Below, one piece after another: positions 19,501-30,578 of a stretch of DNA of 64,000 nt. Position 1 is the stretch's first letter, and the number at the start of each line of letters is the position of its first letter. The DNA comes from Thiothrix sp. UBA5583 (lineage in GTDB: Bacteria > Pseudomonadota > Gammaproteobacteria > Thiotrichales > Thiotrichaceae). The stretch lies in assembly GCA_002425225.1 (NCBI GenBank), contig DILV01000003.1, forward strand, positions 1-64,000, written 5' to 3'. The notes beneath the pieces are model-generated. The model saw only the letters and a program-made list of their open reading frames with translations, ran no database searches and was not told the origin of the DNA. A program made the position numbers and the translations under genes.

Positions 19501-20240
19501 GCCGCCTCACCCGCAGTAGCAGACGGTGCAGCCGCTACCGTAGCCGCTTTGGGTGCTGGTTTGCGCAGCCGCTGGTCGATGGAGTTCTTCATTGCTACCA
19601 GCAAACCCAGCCCGATGAATGCGCCCGGTGGCAAGGCTGCCAGCAGCAGGCCGTGGAAATCCTTGCCGAAACTGATTACCCAGCCGCGTGCCGCCTCACC
19701 AAACATGAGGTGTGCCTGTGAAAACAGCGTGCCGTTGGCAACCAGTTCGCGCATCCCGCCCAGCACCATCAGTACCAGCATGAACCCGATGCCCATCATC
19801 AGGCTATCCAGCCCCGCCCGCACTGGCTCGTGTTTGGAGGCAAACGCTTCGGAACGCCCCAGCACCGCGCAGTTGGTGACGATCAGCGGGATGAAAATGC
19901 CGAGGATATTGTACAAATCGTGGAAAAACGCTTTCATCAACATGTCGATAATGGTGACGTTGGCAGCAATAATCAGGATGAAGGTGGGGATGCGGACTTC
20001 CTGACGGATAAAGTTGCGCACGGCGGATACCGCCACATTGCTTGCCAAGAGTACGATGATGGTGGCTAGCCCCAGCCCCAAGCCGTTGACCACGTTGTTG
20101 GTGACAGCCAGCAGCGGGCATAGCCCCAGCAATTGCACCAGACCGGGGTTGTTACGCCACAGCCCTTCCAGGCTGAGGCTGCGGAACTCGTCACGGCTCA
20201 GGTTGACGGGTTCCAGCTTGAAGGTGGGCAACTTGATCAT
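19497..20240 (-). CDS. rsxE: Rnf/Rsx electron transport complex subunit E
   Basis: Integral membrane subunit of the Rnf/Rsx complex, which couples ferredoxin and NAD(H) redox chemistry to ion movement; in E. coli Rsx keeps SoxR reduced. The 247 residues have six helices, and the [18 protein letters not shown] segment with its half-membrane cysteine is typical. A second cysteine lies in [18 protein letters not shown] 20240 was chosen because it overlaps the rsxG stop (ATGA) and has GGAG upstream; a longer frame to 20297 has no support. An Ala-rich tail of about 20 residues ends the protein. Confidence 0.95.
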   Translation of the reverse strand: MIKLPTFKLEPVNLSRDEFRSLSLEGLWRNNPGLVQLLGLCPLLAVTNNVVNGLGLGLATIIVLLASNVAVSAVRNFIRQEVRIPTFILIIAANVTIIDMLMKAFFHDLYNILGIFIPLIVTNCAVLGRSEAFASKHEPVRAGLDSLMMGIGFMLVLMVLGGMRELVANGTLFSQAHLMFGEAARGWVISFGKDFHGLLLAALPPGAFIGLGLLVAMKNSIDQRLRKPAPKAATVAAAPSATAGEAA

Positions 20241-20881
20241 GGTTTTATCTCCGTAGCCGGGTTGGCGAACGCACTGGGCAGGTTGTTTTGCGCCCATACC
20301 AGCACCCGTTTGGTGGCATTGACCACCGCACGCGGGGTGATGGTTGCGCCGCTGAACTGGTCGAATTCACCGCCATCCTTACGTACTGCCCAACCCTCCA
20401 GCGGGGGTGAGCCGATAGCTTTGCCGGTGAAACGGGTGATCCAGTCGTCTTTCTCGGTTTCGATTTTGTCACCGAGACCGGGGGTTTCCTTGTGGGTAAT
20501 GACACGTACCCCGGCAAGGGTCTGGTCAGTGTTCACCGCCACCAGCAGGCGGATATTGCCGCTGTATCCGTCGGGCGCGCTGGTTTCAAACAAGGCTGCT
20601 ACCGGCTGGCCTTGCTGGCGGGCGCGGTAGACTTTGACGGGTTCTGCACTGCCGAAATCCTGTGCAGGAAGCTGGATGTTGTCCTTGACCGGATCGTTGT
20701 CGTAACGTTGCGGCTGCACCAGCGCATTCAGGCGCTCCAGCGTGGCCAAGCGTTCGTTTTCCTCAATTTTGGGCTTGGTCAGGCCGAAAATGAACGACAG
20801 TGCCACCGCACCGCCCAGCGCAAACCCAGCCAGCAGCAGGGCAGGCTTGGTTACGTCTTTGAAAATCGGGTTATCCAGCAT
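20237..20881 (-). CDS. rsxG: Rnf/Rsx electron transport complex subunit G (FMN protein)
   Basis: Periplasm-facing flavoprotein subunit of 214 residues with one N-terminal membrane helix (about 13-34). The covalent FMN site SGATIT (177-182, T180) is intact. Upstream [10 protein letters not shown] is also conserved. ATG 20881 is preferred, with GAGGG upstream, over a TTG five codons earlier. It sits between rsxD and rsxE with stop-start overlap downstream. Confidence 0.94.
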   Translation of the reverse strand: MLDNPIFKDVTKPALLLAGFALGGAVALSFIFGLTKPKIEENERLATLERLNALVQPQRYDNDPVKDNIQLPAQDFGSAEPVKVYRARQQGQPVAALFETSAPDGYSGNIRLLVAVNTDQTLAGVRVITHKETPGLGDKIETEKDDWITRFTGKAIGSPPLEGWAVRKDGGEFDQFSGATITPRAVVNATKRVLVWAQNNLPSAFANPATEIKP

Positions 20882-20892
20882 CCTGTAAGCCC

Positions 20893-21906
20893 TCAAGTCC
20901 CGTAAACCCGTGGTTGGGTGTAATGGTCAATCAGCGGAACCACCATGTTCATGATGATGACCGAGAATGCAACGGCATCCGGGTAGCCGCCCCAGGTGCG
21001 GATAATGTAAATGAACAGGCCAATGCCTGCTGCATAAATCAGCTTGCCGCGTGGGGTGGTGCTGGCAGTCACCGGGTCGGTGGCGATGAAGAACGCACCC
21101 AGTATCGCTGCCCCGCTGAACAAGTGAAACAGGGGTGAAGTGTATTGCGCTGGGTCGATTATCCAGAACATGCCAGCGATCAAAACCAGTGAACCCAGAA
21201 ATGCTGCCGGGATGTGCCAGCTAATGATGCGTTGCCGTAGCAGCCACAAACCGCCCAGCAACCACGCCAGATTCACCCATTCCCAGCCTCTGCCGCCCAG
21301 CCAGCCAAAGGTTTCCTTTGCATAAATATCCATCAGGGGTTTATGCGTCCGTAAATCAGTTTTGACGGTATCCAGCGCAGTGGCTGCACTGAATCCATCC
21401 CAGCTTGCCGGGCTAGCACCACCAAACACCAGTTGCATGGTCTGCTCGAAACCGACCTGCCCAAACCCGGCATCCAGCGGGGCTGGCCAAGCCGTCATTT
21501 GCAAGGGGTAAGACACCAGCATCGCCGCATACCCCACCATCGCCGGGTTGAACGGGTTGTAACCCAGCCCACCGTACAAATGCTTGGCAATTACCACCGC
21601 AAACAGCATCGCCGCCGCCATCAACCACCAGGGCGAATAAGCCGGAAGTGCCACCGCCAGCAGCCAGGCCGTGACAATCACGCTGTAATCGAGCAGGAAC
21701 GGCTGGATCGGGCGCTGACGCCATTTCAGCATGATAGCTTCAAATCCTAACCCGAAACCAATCGCCAGTACCCAATTGGTCAGCAAGCCCCAGCCGAAGA
21801 ACCACAACAACAGCAAGGTGCCGGGGATCAGGGCATACAACACCTGCCGCATGACCTGACTGACATCCAGCGGGGCGGTGGAGGTGGAATGGGAAGCAAA
21901 CATCAT
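20893..21906 (-). CDS. rsxD: Rnf/Rsx electron transport complex subunit D
   Basis: Membrane subunit of 337 residues with about nine helices, related to NqrB. The AKHLYGGLGYNPFNPAMVGYA segment (given only in part here) and C-terminal IIRTWGGYPDAVAFSVIIMN are family marks. FMN is normally attached to a threonine in SGAT; here the motif reads FSAATALD (T176), keeping the threonine but replacing the glycine. The start overlaps the rsxC stop. FMN attachment is therefore likely but not certain. Confidence 0.94.
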   Translation of the reverse strand: MMFASHSTSTAPLDVSQVMRQVLYALIPGTLLLLWFFGWGLLTNWVLAIGFGLGFEAIMLKWRQRPIQPFLLDYSVIVTAWLLAVALPAYSPWWLMAAAMLFAVVIAKHLYGGLGYNPFNPAMVGYAAMLVSYPLQMTAWPAPLDAGFGQVGFEQTMQLVFGGASPASWDGFSAATALDTVKTDLRTHKPLMDIYAKETFGWLGGRGWEWVNLAWLLGGLWLLRQRIISWHIPAAFLGSLVLIAGMFWIIDPAQYTSPLFHLFSGAAILGAFFIATDPVTASTTPRGKLIYAAGIGLFIYIIRTWGGYPDAVAFSVIIMNMVVPLIDHYTQPRVYGT

Positions 21907-23450
21907 GCGGGGTTATCCTGTTGGGCTGCGGCCTTCTTGGCTTGGGCGCGTTCCAGTGCGGCCTGGATAGCGGCTTTCTTGCCGTCATCGGTGCTGGTTT
22001 GTGCCTGTTCCCTGTGCTTGGCGAGCTTTTCGGCTTTTTCGCGCTTGGCACGTTCTTGCCGTTCCAGCCGGAACTCGTGGCGGTCGCGGGCGATTTCAGC
22101 TTTGCGCTTGGTGTCACGCTGGGTGCGGATTTCGGCTTTGGCAAAACGGTAGTAATCCACTAGCGGGATGTGGCTGGGGCAAACGTAAGCGCAGCAGCCG
22201 CATTCGATGCAGTCGAACAGGTGCAGGTTTTCGGCCTTGTCGAATTCGCGTGAACGTGAGTACCAGTAAAGCTGTTGTGGCAGCAGGTTGGCGGGGCAGG
22301 TTTCCATGCAGCGTCCACAGCGGATGCAGGGCATGGCGGGCGGCACGGGTTTGGGCTGTTCCACCAGAATGCAGTTGGTGGCTTTGACGACCGGAATTTG
22401 CGGGTTGTTGAGGGTAATGCCCATCATTGGCCCCCCCATGAGCAAGCGGTGGACGGCTTGGGTATAACCGCCAGCCTGTTCAATTAGGTGCTGGACGGGG
22501 GTTCCCACTGGCACATTCAGGTTGCAGGGCTTGGCGATGCCGGAGCCGCTGACGGTGACGTAACGCTCAACCAGCGGCTCACCTAGGGCGATAGCGCGGT
22601 AAATGGCACGGGCAGTGGCAACATTGTGGCAAATCATGCCGATGCTGGCGGGTCTGCCGCCGCTGGGGACTTCCTTGCCGGTGAGGATTTTGATCAACTG
22701 CTTTTCGCCGCCCGTGGGGTACAGGGTGGGGACAGGGATTGCCTGAATGCGGGTGTCGCCGCTGCTGGCAATGGCGGCTTGCATGGCAGCAACGGCTTGT
22801 GGCTTGTTGTCTTCAATCCCGATCAGGCACTGCTGGGTGTTGATGATGTGCATCATGATCTGGATACCGGCGATGATTTCCTCCGGCTTCTCACGCATCA
22901 GGCGGTCATCGCAGGTGATATAGGGTTCGCATTCCGCGCCGTTGATGATCAGGGCGCTGATGGGAATATTGTCGTGGACATTGAGTTTGATTGCCGCCGG
23001 GAATACCGCGCCGCCCATGCCGACGATTCCGGCAGCGCAGATGCGCTTACGCAAGACTTCGCCATCCACTTGGGTATGGTCGGGGTAGGGTGTCATGCGG
23101 GCATTGCCCCAGTCATCCTTGCCGTCGGGCTTGAGGATGATGCACAGGTCGTTGAGACCAGAGGGGTGGGCAATCGGACGTTCTTCGATGGCGGTAATCG
23201 TGCCAGAGGTGCTGGCGTGTACCGGCACTTTCATGAAACCGTTGTGTTCCGCCAGTTCCTGCCCCTTGTAGACGTAATCACCAGCCTTGACCGTCAGGTT
23301 GGGCTTGTAACCCATGTGCTGCTGGAGCGGGATCACCAGTTCGGCAGGCAGCGGGATGTCGCGTGCTGGCGATTGGTTGGAATCTTCCTTGTGGTAATCC
23401 AGATGCAGGCCGCCGTGGATGTTCCAGAGTTTACGCAGGGTCTGGATCAT
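21903..23450 (-). CDS. rsxC: Rnf/Rsx electron transport complex subunit C
   Basis: Membrane-bound NADH- and FMN-binding subunit of 515 residues. The Rossmann-like core includes [13 protein letters not shown] and the [13 protein letters not shown] segment. Two 4Fe-4S motifs, [12 protein letters not shown] and [12 protein letters not shown], follow, and a Lys/Ala/Glu-rich helical tail of about 80 residues ends it, shorter than the repeat-rich tail in E. coli (740 residues). ATG 23450 overlaps the rsxB stop (ATGA); the frame stays open to 23897 only because it shadows rsxB. Confidence 0.95.
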   Translation of the reverse strand: MIQTLRKLWNIHGGLHLDYHKEDSNQSPARDIPLPAELVIPLQQHMGYKPNLTVKAGDYVYKGQELAEHNGFMKVPVHASTSGTITAIEERPIAHPSGLNDLCIILKPDGKDDWGNARMTPYPDHTQVDGEVLRKRICAAGIVGMGGAVFPAAIKLNVHDNIPISALIINGAECEPYITCDDRLMREKPEEIIAGIQIMMHIINTQQCLIGIEDNKPQAVAAMQAAIASSGDTRIQAIPVPTLYPTGGEKQLIKILTGKEVPSGGRPASIGMICHNVATARAIYRAIALGEPLVERYVTVSGSGIAKPCNLNVPVGTPVQHLIEQAGGYTQAVHRLLMGGPMMGITLNNPQIPVVKATNCILVEQPKPVPPAMPCIRCGRCMETCPANLLPQQLYWYSRSREFDKAENLHLFDCIECGCCAYVCPSHIPLVDYYRFAKAEIRTQRDTKRKAEIARDRHEFRLERQERAKREKAEKLAKHREQAQTSTDDGKKAAIQAALERAQAKKAAAQQDNPA

Positions 23451-24031
23451 GAAGCCACCTTGCCGTTGGCTGTCGCATCGTTGGCGGGCTGTTGCGTCAG
23501 TTTGAATACGGGGTAAGGCCATTTCCAGGAGGCGGGTTCGAGCTTGAGCGGAACCATGGCAATGCAATCGACCGGGCAGGGTGGTAAGCACAGCTTGCAG
23601 CCGGTGCATTCGCTTGCAATGATGGTGTGCATGTGTTTGGCAGCACCGACGATGGCGTCTACCGGGCAAGCCTGGATGCAGAGGGTGCAGCCGATGCAGG
23701 TGTTTTCGTCGATGACTGCGACCAGTGGGACAGGTTCGGCAGCATCGGCATCCAGTGGGATAGCTTCCACCCCCATCAGTTCGGCGATGGCCTTGACGGT
23801 GTTTTCGCCGCCGGGGACGCACAGGTTGACCGCAGCTTCGCCCTTGGCAACCGCTTCGGAGTAAGGGCGGCAACCGGGGTAGCCGCATTGCCCGCACTGG
23901 CTTTGGGGCAGCAGGGCGTCAATTTTTTCCGCGACAGGGTTGCCTTCCACCTTGCAACGGATGGCGGTGTAGCCCAGCAATGCGCCAAAAAACAGGGCCA
24001 AGCCGCAAATGACCAGAATTGCCATTAACAT
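23447..24031 (-). CDS. rsxB: Rnf/Rsx electron transport complex subunit B
   Basis: Polyferredoxin subunit of 194 residues anchored by an N-terminal helix (4-21). An [14 protein letters not shown] cluster of the Fe-S (ArsA-like) domain is followed by two ferredoxin motifs, [12 protein letters not shown] and [12 protein letters not shown]. It passes electrons between the membrane subunits and RsxC. ATG 24031 has AAGGAT upstream; an ATG two codons later is also possible. It starts eight bases after rsxA. Confidence 0.96.
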   Translation of the reverse strand: MLMAILVICGLALFFGALLGYTAIRCKVEGNPVAEKIDALLPQSQCGQCGYPGCRPYSEAVAKGEAAVNLCVPGGENTVKAIAELMGVEAIPLDADAAEPVPLVAVIDENTCIGCTLCIQACPVDAIVGAAKHMHTIIASECTGCKLCLPPCPVDCIAMVPLKLEPASWKWPYPVFKLTQQPANDATANGKVAS

Positions 24032-24038
24032 GGTGCGC

Positions 24039-24620
24039 TTATCCTTTTACCAGACCGGAAAAACCCATGAAGGCTAGTGCCATCAACCCGGCAGTGACCA
24101 GCGCGATGGCACTGCCCTGAAAGTTTTGCGGCACATCTGCCGCCGCCAGCCGTTCGCGGATACCGGCAAACAGGATCAGGGCGAGGGTGAACCCCATGGA
24201 TGCGCCGAAGCCATACAGGGCTGACTGGATGAAATCGTGGGTTTCCTGCACGTTCAGCAGCGCCACACCCAGCACTGCGCAGTTAACGGTAATCAGTGGC
24301 AGGTAAATTCCCAGTACGTTGTACAGCACCGGGCTGCTCTTGCGCATCACCATTTCGGTGAAACCGACCATTGCGGCAATCACCAGAATAAAGCTGATGG
24401 TGCGCAGGTATTCCAGCTCAAACGGAATCAGCAGGTAATGGTCTACCAGATAGCTGACAACGCTGGAAAGCGTCAGCACGAAGGTGGTGGCCATGCCCAT
24501 GCCGAGCGATGCTTCCAGCCGTTTGGAGACGCCGACAAAGGAACACAGCCCCAGAAAATGGGACAGCACGAAGTTGTTGACCCAAATGGTGCTGACAAGG
24601 ATCAGGAGGTATTCACTCAT
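24039..24620 (-). CDS. rsxA: Rnf/Rsx electron transport complex subunit A
   Basis: Integral membrane subunit of 193 residues with six helices, homologous to NqrE and to RsxE. Cysteines in [18 protein letters not shown] and TVNCAVLG sit in the two half-helices that hold an iron centre in Rnf/Nqr complexes. It is the first gene of rsxABCDGE-nth-DUF1841. A GGAG ribosome site precedes ATG 24620; the promoter must lie in the gap beyond 24620, but no clear minus-strand promoter was seen. Confidence 0.96.
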   Translation of the reverse strand: MSEYLLILVSTIWVNNFVLSHFLGLCSFVGVSKRLEASLGMGMATTFVLTLSSVVSYLVDHYLLIPFELEYLRTISFILVIAAMVGFTEMVMRKSSPVLYNVLGIYLPLITVNCAVLGVALLNVQETHDFIQSALYGFGASMGFTLALILFAGIRERLAAADVPQNFQGSAIALVTAGLMALAFMGFSGLVKG

Positions 24621-24847
24621 GGTATTAAGGTTTCAGGCATCCGGTTGCAGACAAACAATGAGGTGGCGCATTGTGCCACAGCTTTCCGTTTATAACCTAC
24701 AGCAAAGCTACGGCATATGATAATTGTCAGAAAGATCATGCTACTATTGCTGCCTTAAGATATTTTTATTGCAAGCTTGTTTTGACCTGAGAGCTAAATT
24801 AGTTCATCATTATATTATAAAATATTGAGAATATTTCTCAGAGAAAT
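24621..24847. other. AT-rich gap between rsxA and the small RNA
   Basis: This stretch has no convincing protein gene. It must contain the rsxA promoter on the minus strand and the plus-strand promoter for the RNA that follows. TATAAA at 24816-24821 and TTGACC at 24782-24787 are the best plus-strand boxes, but their spacing of 28 bases is too long for a pair. TGAGA (24826-24830) and TCTCA (24836-24840) form a short palindrome. Confidence 0.5.
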
Positions 24848-24968
24848 TGAACGCTTTTGTACTGGAGAGCGACAAACAGGCGTTTTGTGTGGAAGGATAC
24901 AAGCAACATGGGCAGATGTTGTCTGTATCCTCCTAGCGGTTGGGCATCCCTCGGGATGCCCTTTTTTA
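24848..24968 (+). ncRNA. Candidate small RNA with its own terminator
   Basis: Three consecutive stems lie on the plus strand with no plausible gene in frame. Stem 1 pairs AACGC (24850-24854) with GCGTT (24880-24884) and, inside, TTTGT with ACAAA around a loop containing GGAGAG. Stem 2 pairs AGGATACA (24894-24901) with TGTATCCT (24924-24931) and CAACAT with ATGTTG inside. Stem 3 is a GC-rich hairpin (24942-24961) followed by six Ts. The T tract faces the plus strand, so it does not serve the convergent pdxA. The family is unknown; three GGA motifs would allow a CsrA/RsmA-binding role, but that is speculative. Confidence 0.5.
24942..24967 (+). terminator. Terminator of the candidate small RNA
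   Basis: GGGCATC pairs with GATGCCC around a six-base loop, ending in TTTTTT (24962-24967). It ends five bases before the pdxA stop codon on the other strand. Confidence 0.85.
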
Positions 24969-24971
24969 CTT

Positions 24972-25964
24972 TCATCGACTGCTCAGTTCGACTGCCAGAT
25001 CAATGGCTGCTTGCAAACTACCCGTTTCTGCCTGCCCGGTACCTGCCAGATGCAGGGCAGTGCCGTGATCAACCGATGTGCGTATGATGGGCAAGCCTAG
25101 CGTGATGTTGATGGCTTTGCCGAAACCGACATGTTTCAGTACCGGCAAGCCCTGGTCATGGTACATGGCAAGCACCGCATCAGCTCCTTGCAGGTTGCGT
25201 GGGGTAAACAGGGTGTCTGCCGGTAGTGGTCCGCTCAGGTTCACGCCTTGTTGTTGCAGTTTCTGAATCACCGGGATGATGACATCCAGCTCTTCGGTTC
25301 CCAAATGCCCACTTTCGCCTGCATGGGGATTGAGGCCGCAAACCAGAATATGTGGGTTGGCAATGCCAAACTTTTGCTGCATGTCATGTTGCAAAATGAC
25401 CAATACCTGTTCCAGTAAGGCCGGGGTGATGAGTGAACTGACCGCGTGTAACGGTACATGGGTGGTTGCCAGTGCAACCCGCAGTTTGTCAGCCGTGAGC
25501 ATCATGACCGGCAATGGAGCCTGGCTCAGTTCTGCCAGAAATTCTGTGTGCCCGGTAAACGGAATGCCAGCATCATTGATAACCCCCTTGTGCAACGGGG
25601 CTGTCACCATCGCAGCAAATTCTCCACTCAAGCAGCCTTCGGTCGCACGCTGTAGGGTTTGCAGGACGTAATCGGCATTTGCCGGGTTCAGTACGCCGGT
25701 TTCTACTGGCACATGACAGGCAATAGGCAGGATGCTGTATTCGCCACATCGGGTGGGTTTCATCTGGCTGTCAGGAGTGTAATGTCGCATCTGTAGGCTT
25801 ATGCCGAGTTGTTGCGCTCGTGCTTTCAATACGTCAGGGTCAGCAATGATCACCAGTTCAGCAGGCCATTGTTGTGCCTGCAACAGCATCAGGATGATGT
25901 CCGGGCCGATTCCGGCAGGTTCTCCTGCGGTGATGGCAATACGTGGCAGGTTGTTATTACTCAT
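24972..25964 (-). CDS. pdxA: 4-hydroxythreonine-4-phosphate dehydrogenase
   Basis: NAD-dependent enzyme of pyridoxal phosphate synthesis that oxidises and decarboxylates 4-phosphohydroxythreonine. The 330 residues open with [17 protein letters not shown] and carry the metal-binding histidines in [25 protein letters not shown] and [15 protein letters not shown] 25964 was chosen; ATG 25970 is equally possible. It overlaps the end of lptD by about eight bases. In E. coli surA lies between lptD and pdxA and ksgA follows; neither is here. Confidence 0.95.
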   Translation of the reverse strand: MSNNNLPRIAITAGEPAGIGPDIILMLLQAQQWPAELVIIADPDVLKARAQQLGISLQMRHYTPDSQMKPTRCGEYSILPIACHVPVETGVLNPANADYVLQTLQRATEGCLSGEFAAMVTAPLHKGVINDAGIPFTGHTEFLAELSQAPLPVMMLTADKLRVALATTHVPLHAVSSLITPALLEQVLVILQHDMQQKFGIANPHILVCGLNPHAGESGHLGTEELDVIIPVIQKLQQQGVNLSGPLPADTLFTPRNLQGADAVLAMYHDQGLPVLKHVGFGKAINITLGLPIIRTSVDHGTALHLAGTGQAETGSLQAAIDLAVELSSR

Positions 25965-28140
25965 AACCATATATGCGTTCTTGTAACAGGTTGCGGGTGC
26001 TACTGCCGAAATTGCCCAAGCCTTTCAGCTCAAATTCAATGAAGACTGCATTATCCTTGGTCTGGTTGTCGGGCAGCAGGTAGTTGCGGGCGGCAATCCG
26101 GGTTTTCCAGCAGCAGCTTTCGTATTCTGCCCCGAGGACGGTTTCCAGATTGCGTTCATTCAACAAATCCCGTTCCACGCTGCCGACAGCTTTCCACTGA
26201 GGTTTGACCGGCACGGAAAACGAGACATTGGCAGATTCAAAGTCATCCTTGCGCTGGGCATAGCCAACGTTAAGGATGCGCTTTTTGTCGTCCTTGTAAC
26301 GCAGCCTGACTTCACCTGCGGCGACTTCGGATTTGTCATTATCCCAGTAGGCTGTGCTGCTGATCTGGGTGCGTCGGTTGATTTGCCCGGCAGCTTCTAA
26401 TACCAATTCCGAGCGGTCGCCCTGTTGGGGTGTTTCATTGGGCATGGTGACATTGCGGTCATCGAAATGATACATCTGCCCGATACTGGCGCGGAACAGT
26501 TCACTCCCAGCTTTTGGATCCTGGATCCGGGTGGTCAGGGAGGCAGAAATACGGTTGGTGTCACCAATGCGATCCTTGCCTGTAAAGCGGTTTTCGGCAA
26601 ACAACTGGTTGTAACTCAGGCTGCGTTCGGAAGAGTCAAAGATGGGGATGGCACTTTGATCCTTGTACGGTGTGTAGGTGTAAAACAGGCGTGGTTCCAG
26701 CGTCTGGACATACTGCCCCTGTTTGACATTACGTTCGAAAACCAGTCCTGAATCAACACTGGCAGTAGGTAAGGTGCGGCTAATTTTGGTGTTGTCTGCA
26801 TCATCCAGCCGGTATTCCGTGTGGCGCATTGTCAGGGATGGCTTGATGTAGCTGGCATCGTTGGCAAACTTTTTGCTGACCCGTGCCTTGAGGTCAAGAC
26901 GCGAACCGTTGGTGCTGGTATCACTGGCGGTGAAGTTAGTGTATTCACCTTCAGCACTCAGATCAAGCCCGCCGGGTTTTTGGGTAGGGTTATATTTCAA
27001 CTGCAACTGCGGAAGGCGGGCATGGGGGGATGTACCGCCATCCAGTACCTGATAATTTTGCAGCATGGTGGAGAATGTCCAGTCCTTTTCCTGGGTATGG
27101 TATTCCAGACGACGTTCAAGGTTTACCACACTGGTTGCTTCCAGTGAGTTGCCCAGATCAACGAAATACTGATCGTCGGATACCCCTTCAGCCTTGAGCT
27201 TCAGGGTGGAACGGTTGTTGATCCGGGTATTGTCTTCCAGTTTGTAGTAATAACGGTTGTTTTCTATCGTGCTAACCCGGTCATCGGGCAATAGCACGTA
27301 ATTGACGGAACCGGTATGTTTGTCGGTCAGGTAACGGAATTCACTGCCTACCTGGATACCCCGGCGGCTAAGCAGCGTCGGTGTCAAAGTCAGGTCATAA
27401 TTGGGGGCAAGGTTGAAATAATAGGGGGCGCTGATTTGCAAACCGGATTTTTCATTAGTGCCGATATTGGGCCAGAGAAAGCCGGATTTGCGTGCATCTG
27501 TCAGGGGAAAAGACAGGTATGGCAGGTACAGCACAGGGGTATTGCGTATTTTCAGGGTGACATTGCGGGCAGTTCCCTGTTCCTTGTCATGCTGCAAGCG
27601 AATGTCTGGCGAGTTGAAACTCCAGTCAGCCTGCTCAGCAGGGCAGGTTGTATAGCTGGCTGTTTCCAGACGGGTCAGGTCGGGGTTTTCCTGCACAATC
27701 CGCTTGCTTGAACCACGCCCTTCAGCGGTTTTCATCTGGTAGCGGGCATTGTGAATTTCCCCTGTATCATGTGTGAGGTTGTATTGCAGCCGGGAGCTTT
27801 TGACCTGCATGGAGGGGGTTATGAAATTGACATTGCCGACACCGCTGATATTGGCAGTAGCCTGATCATAAGTTGCCTTGTCTGCGTGTAGGGTTTTGTC
27901 TTGCTGGGAAATATGCACGTTCCCGGACATTTCTGACGTGCCGCGCTCACGGAACAGGGCTGTATCAGCTTCAATATAAACAGCCCCAGGGGTAAGGCCA
28001 GCAGGGCGTTGCGAGGTATCAGCATAGGTATCAGGCACAGGACACACCATCCAGTGTGACTGGGCAGCAGCGACCAGCGGGCTGCAACAAAAGCCAGGTA
28101 ACAACAGGTGAATAACGGATTTAGGCAGTGAATTTACCAT
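25957..28140 (-). CDS. lptD: LPS-assembly protein LptD
   Basis: Outer-membrane beta-barrel that, with LptE, inserts lipopolysaccharide in the outer leaflet. The 727 residues have a signal peptide ([19 protein letters not shown]), an OstA/LptA-like N-domain (about 60-190) and a long C-terminal barrel. The disulfide-forming cysteines expected in functional LptD are visible: MVCPVPD near the N-terminus, [10 protein letters not shown] and the C-terminal pair [11 protein letters not shown] 28140 gives a clean signal peptide; the frame stays open to 28338 but that extension has no signal character. It is followed directly by pdxA, with no surA. Confidence 0.93.
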   Translation of the reverse strand: MVNSLPKSVIHLLLPGFCCSPLVAAAQSHWMVCPVPDTYADTSQRPAGLTPGAVYIEADTALFRERGTSEMSGNVHISQQDKTLHADKATYDQATANISGVGNVNFITPSMQVKSSRLQYNLTHDTGEIHNARYQMKTAEGRGSSKRIVQENPDLTRLETASYTTCPAEQADWSFNSPDIRLQHDKEQGTARNVTLKIRNTPVLYLPYLSFPLTDARKSGFLWPNIGTNEKSGLQISAPYYFNLAPNYDLTLTPTLLSRRGIQVGSEFRYLTDKHTGSVNYVLLPDDRVSTIENNRYYYKLEDNTRINNRSTLKLKAEGVSDDQYFVDLGNSLEATSVVNLERRLEYHTQEKDWTFSTMLQNYQVLDGGTSPHARLPQLQLKYNPTQKPGGLDLSAEGEYTNFTASDTSTNGSRLDLKARVSKKFANDASYIKPSLTMRHTEYRLDDADNTKISRTLPTASVDSGLVFERNVKQGQYVQTLEPRLFYTYTPYKDQSAIPIFDSSERSLSYNQLFAENRFTGKDRIGDTNRISASLTTRIQDPKAGSELFRASIGQMYHFDDRNVTMPNETPQQGDRSELVLEAAGQINRRTQISSTAYWDNDKSEVAAGEVRLRYKDDKKRILNVGYAQRKDDFESANVSFSVPVKPQWKAVGSVERDLLNERNLETVLGAEYESCCWKTRIAARNYLLPDNQTKDNAVFIEFELKGLGNFGSSTRNLLQERIYGYE

Positions 28141-28497
28141 GTGTCCAATGTGGTGGCCTCGAAGCACGCTAACATCGCATACTCTGTCAACAGACTCAAT
28201 GCCAATTGGCGGAAACCCGTTTGTGTCGATGCTACCCATCCACAACTTTAATGCAATTCTTGTATTAAACACCTGGCTGAAATTGTTTACAGCAATTCCA
28301 TAACGCGCTAGAGTGTCCCGGTTATGATGCGGTTGCATGGCGAGGTGTAATCGGTATAAGCTGCTATTAAGTGTGTTTTAATTACCCAGATACAAGCTGA
28401 GCAGCCATTAGTGCCTTTTTGGTTTGCCAGATGACGTGTTTGTGGTAATAATTAATAAACTGAATATCTACATCCATTAAATTTTTATATAATTGTC
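28141..28497. other. Divergent intergenic region, no gene seen
   Basis: The gap between lptD and the AT-hook gene has no supported reading frame or RNA. It becomes strongly AT-rich towards 28490. A perfect minus-strand TTGACA (28190-28185) has no acceptable -10 partner, so the lptD promoter is not assigned. Confidence 0.55.
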
Positions 28498-28526
28498 TTG
28501 AATTGGTTGATGATTGCTCAGATAAT
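28498..28526 (+). promoter_or_regulatory. Sigma-70 promoter of the AT-hook gene
   Basis: TTGAAT (28498-28503) and GATAAT (28521-28526) are separated by 17 bases, giving a leader of about 57 bases before ATG 28590. Confidence 0.6.
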
Positions 28527-28589
28527 GCTATTCATCGAGTGTCAAGTAACAAGTCATCCGTTTCTTATGAGAGTTGAGGGAGTGTAAGG

Positions 28590-29054
28590 ATGAGAGCTGA
28601 ATATGGTAGCGGTTCTACGGGTGTCATCGTAACTGGACGTGATAAAACCGAGCAACAACAGACGGCAGGGCGTCAGATGCAGGAAGATGATTTTAATCAG
28701 AGAAGAGGGCGCGGGCGTCCAAAAGGTGCGACATCCAGTACGCTTGCTGAAGTGCGCGAGCAAGCGGCGGAGGAAAAACGTAAACTCAAGGACGATTTGA
28801 ATCATAAACTCAACCAGTTGCGTGAACAGCTTGAGAATGTGGAAGCCCGATACAAGGAAGAAGTCCGTGAGTTGCAGGAGGCATTGAAAGCCAGTGAGCA
28901 ACGCGAAGCCTTTTTCCGTACAGCTTTGGAAGACCGTTTGCAGATTGTTGCTGACCACATCCACAAAAGTCTGATTGATTGGGCAGATGCGGAACTGGAA
29001 GAAGGGCAGATCACCCGCCGCAAGCGGGGGCGTCCGCGCAAGACCTTCAAGTAA
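28590..29054 (+). CDS. AT-hook coiled-coil DNA-binding protein
   Basis: The 154-residue product carries two AT-hook cores, RRGRGRPKG (38-46) and RRKRGRPRKT (143-152), at either end of a long charged helix (about 52-115) predicted to be a coiled coil. AT-hooks bind the minor groove of AT-rich DNA, so a dimer could bridge two DNA segments as nucleoid proteins do. It is not a recognised H-NS, MvaT or Bv3F sequence. GAGGGAG (28576-28582) lies seven bases before ATG. It stands alone, convergent with dapE. The function is inference from the motifs. Confidence 0.8.
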   Translation: MRAEYGSGSTGVIVTGRDKTEQQQTAGRQMQEDDFNQRRGRGRPKGATSSTLAEVREQAAEEKRKLKDDLNHKLNQLREQLENVEARYKEEVRELQEALKASEQREAFFRTALEDRLQIVADHIHKSLIDWADAELEEGQITRRKRGRPRKTFK

Positions 29055-29075
29055 CAAAATGCTGCCGGGTTTTTG

Positions 29076-30224
<1,149 letters not shown>

Positions 30225-30227
30225 TTA

Positions 30228-30578
30228 TTAATTCTGAAACAGTTGTCGATAAGAATCTGGTGAGAACCCCACCACATGGCGAGTCCCTAAATCCAGTAGA
30301 GGGCGTTTGATGATAGACGGGTTTTCTTCCATGACCGCCAGTGCCAAGGTTTCGTCCATATTGTCACGGGTTTCTTCCGGCAGCTTGCGCCAGGTTGTAC
30401 CCTTGCGGTTGACCAGCGTTTCCCAGCCGAATTCGGCTGTCCAGTCGCGCAGCCATACCGGGTTGAGGCCATCCTTGCGGAAATCGTGGAAGGTGTAGGG
30501 AATGCCACGTTCTTCCAGCCAGGCACGGGCTTTTTTCACTGTATCGCAGTTGTGGATGCCGTATAGGATGGCGGTCAT
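30228..30578 (-). CDS. ArsC/Spx-like thioredoxin-fold protein, YffB type
   Basis: A 116-residue cytoplasmic protein. The N-terminal ILYGIHNCDTVKKARAWLEE has the single-cysteine site (C10) of the ArsC-like family, and KRPLLDLGTRHVVGFSP is the conserved C-terminal strand. YffB-type proteins lack the extra cysteines of arsenate reductases, so arsenate reduction is unlikely; glutathione-linked thiol chemistry has been suggested. ATG 30578 overlaps the stop of the preceding S24 gene (ATGA). Confidence 0.88.
   Translation of the reverse strand: MTAILYGIHNCDTVKKARAWLEERGIPYTFHDFRKDGLNPVWLRDWTAEFGWETLVNRKGTTWRKLPEETRDNMDETLALAVMEENPSIIKRPLLDLGTRHVVGFSPDSYRQLFQN

Noticed and set aside
22626..23516. 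296-residue plus-strand frame
   Set aside because: Antisense to rsxC; rich in His, Asp and Gly without known motifs.
23451..23897. N-terminal extension of rsxC
   Set aside because: It is a shadow of rsxB in another frame; the ATGA overlap at 23450 marks the true start.
24825..25100. 91-residue plus-strand frame
   Set aside because: It runs through a strong terminator and into antisense of pdxA.
28185..28190. Perfect minus-strand TTGACA upstream of lptD
   Set aside because: No -10 box at 16-18 bases, so no promoter is called.
28141..28338. N-terminal extension of lptD
   Set aside because: It would bury the signal peptide and lacks conserved sequence.
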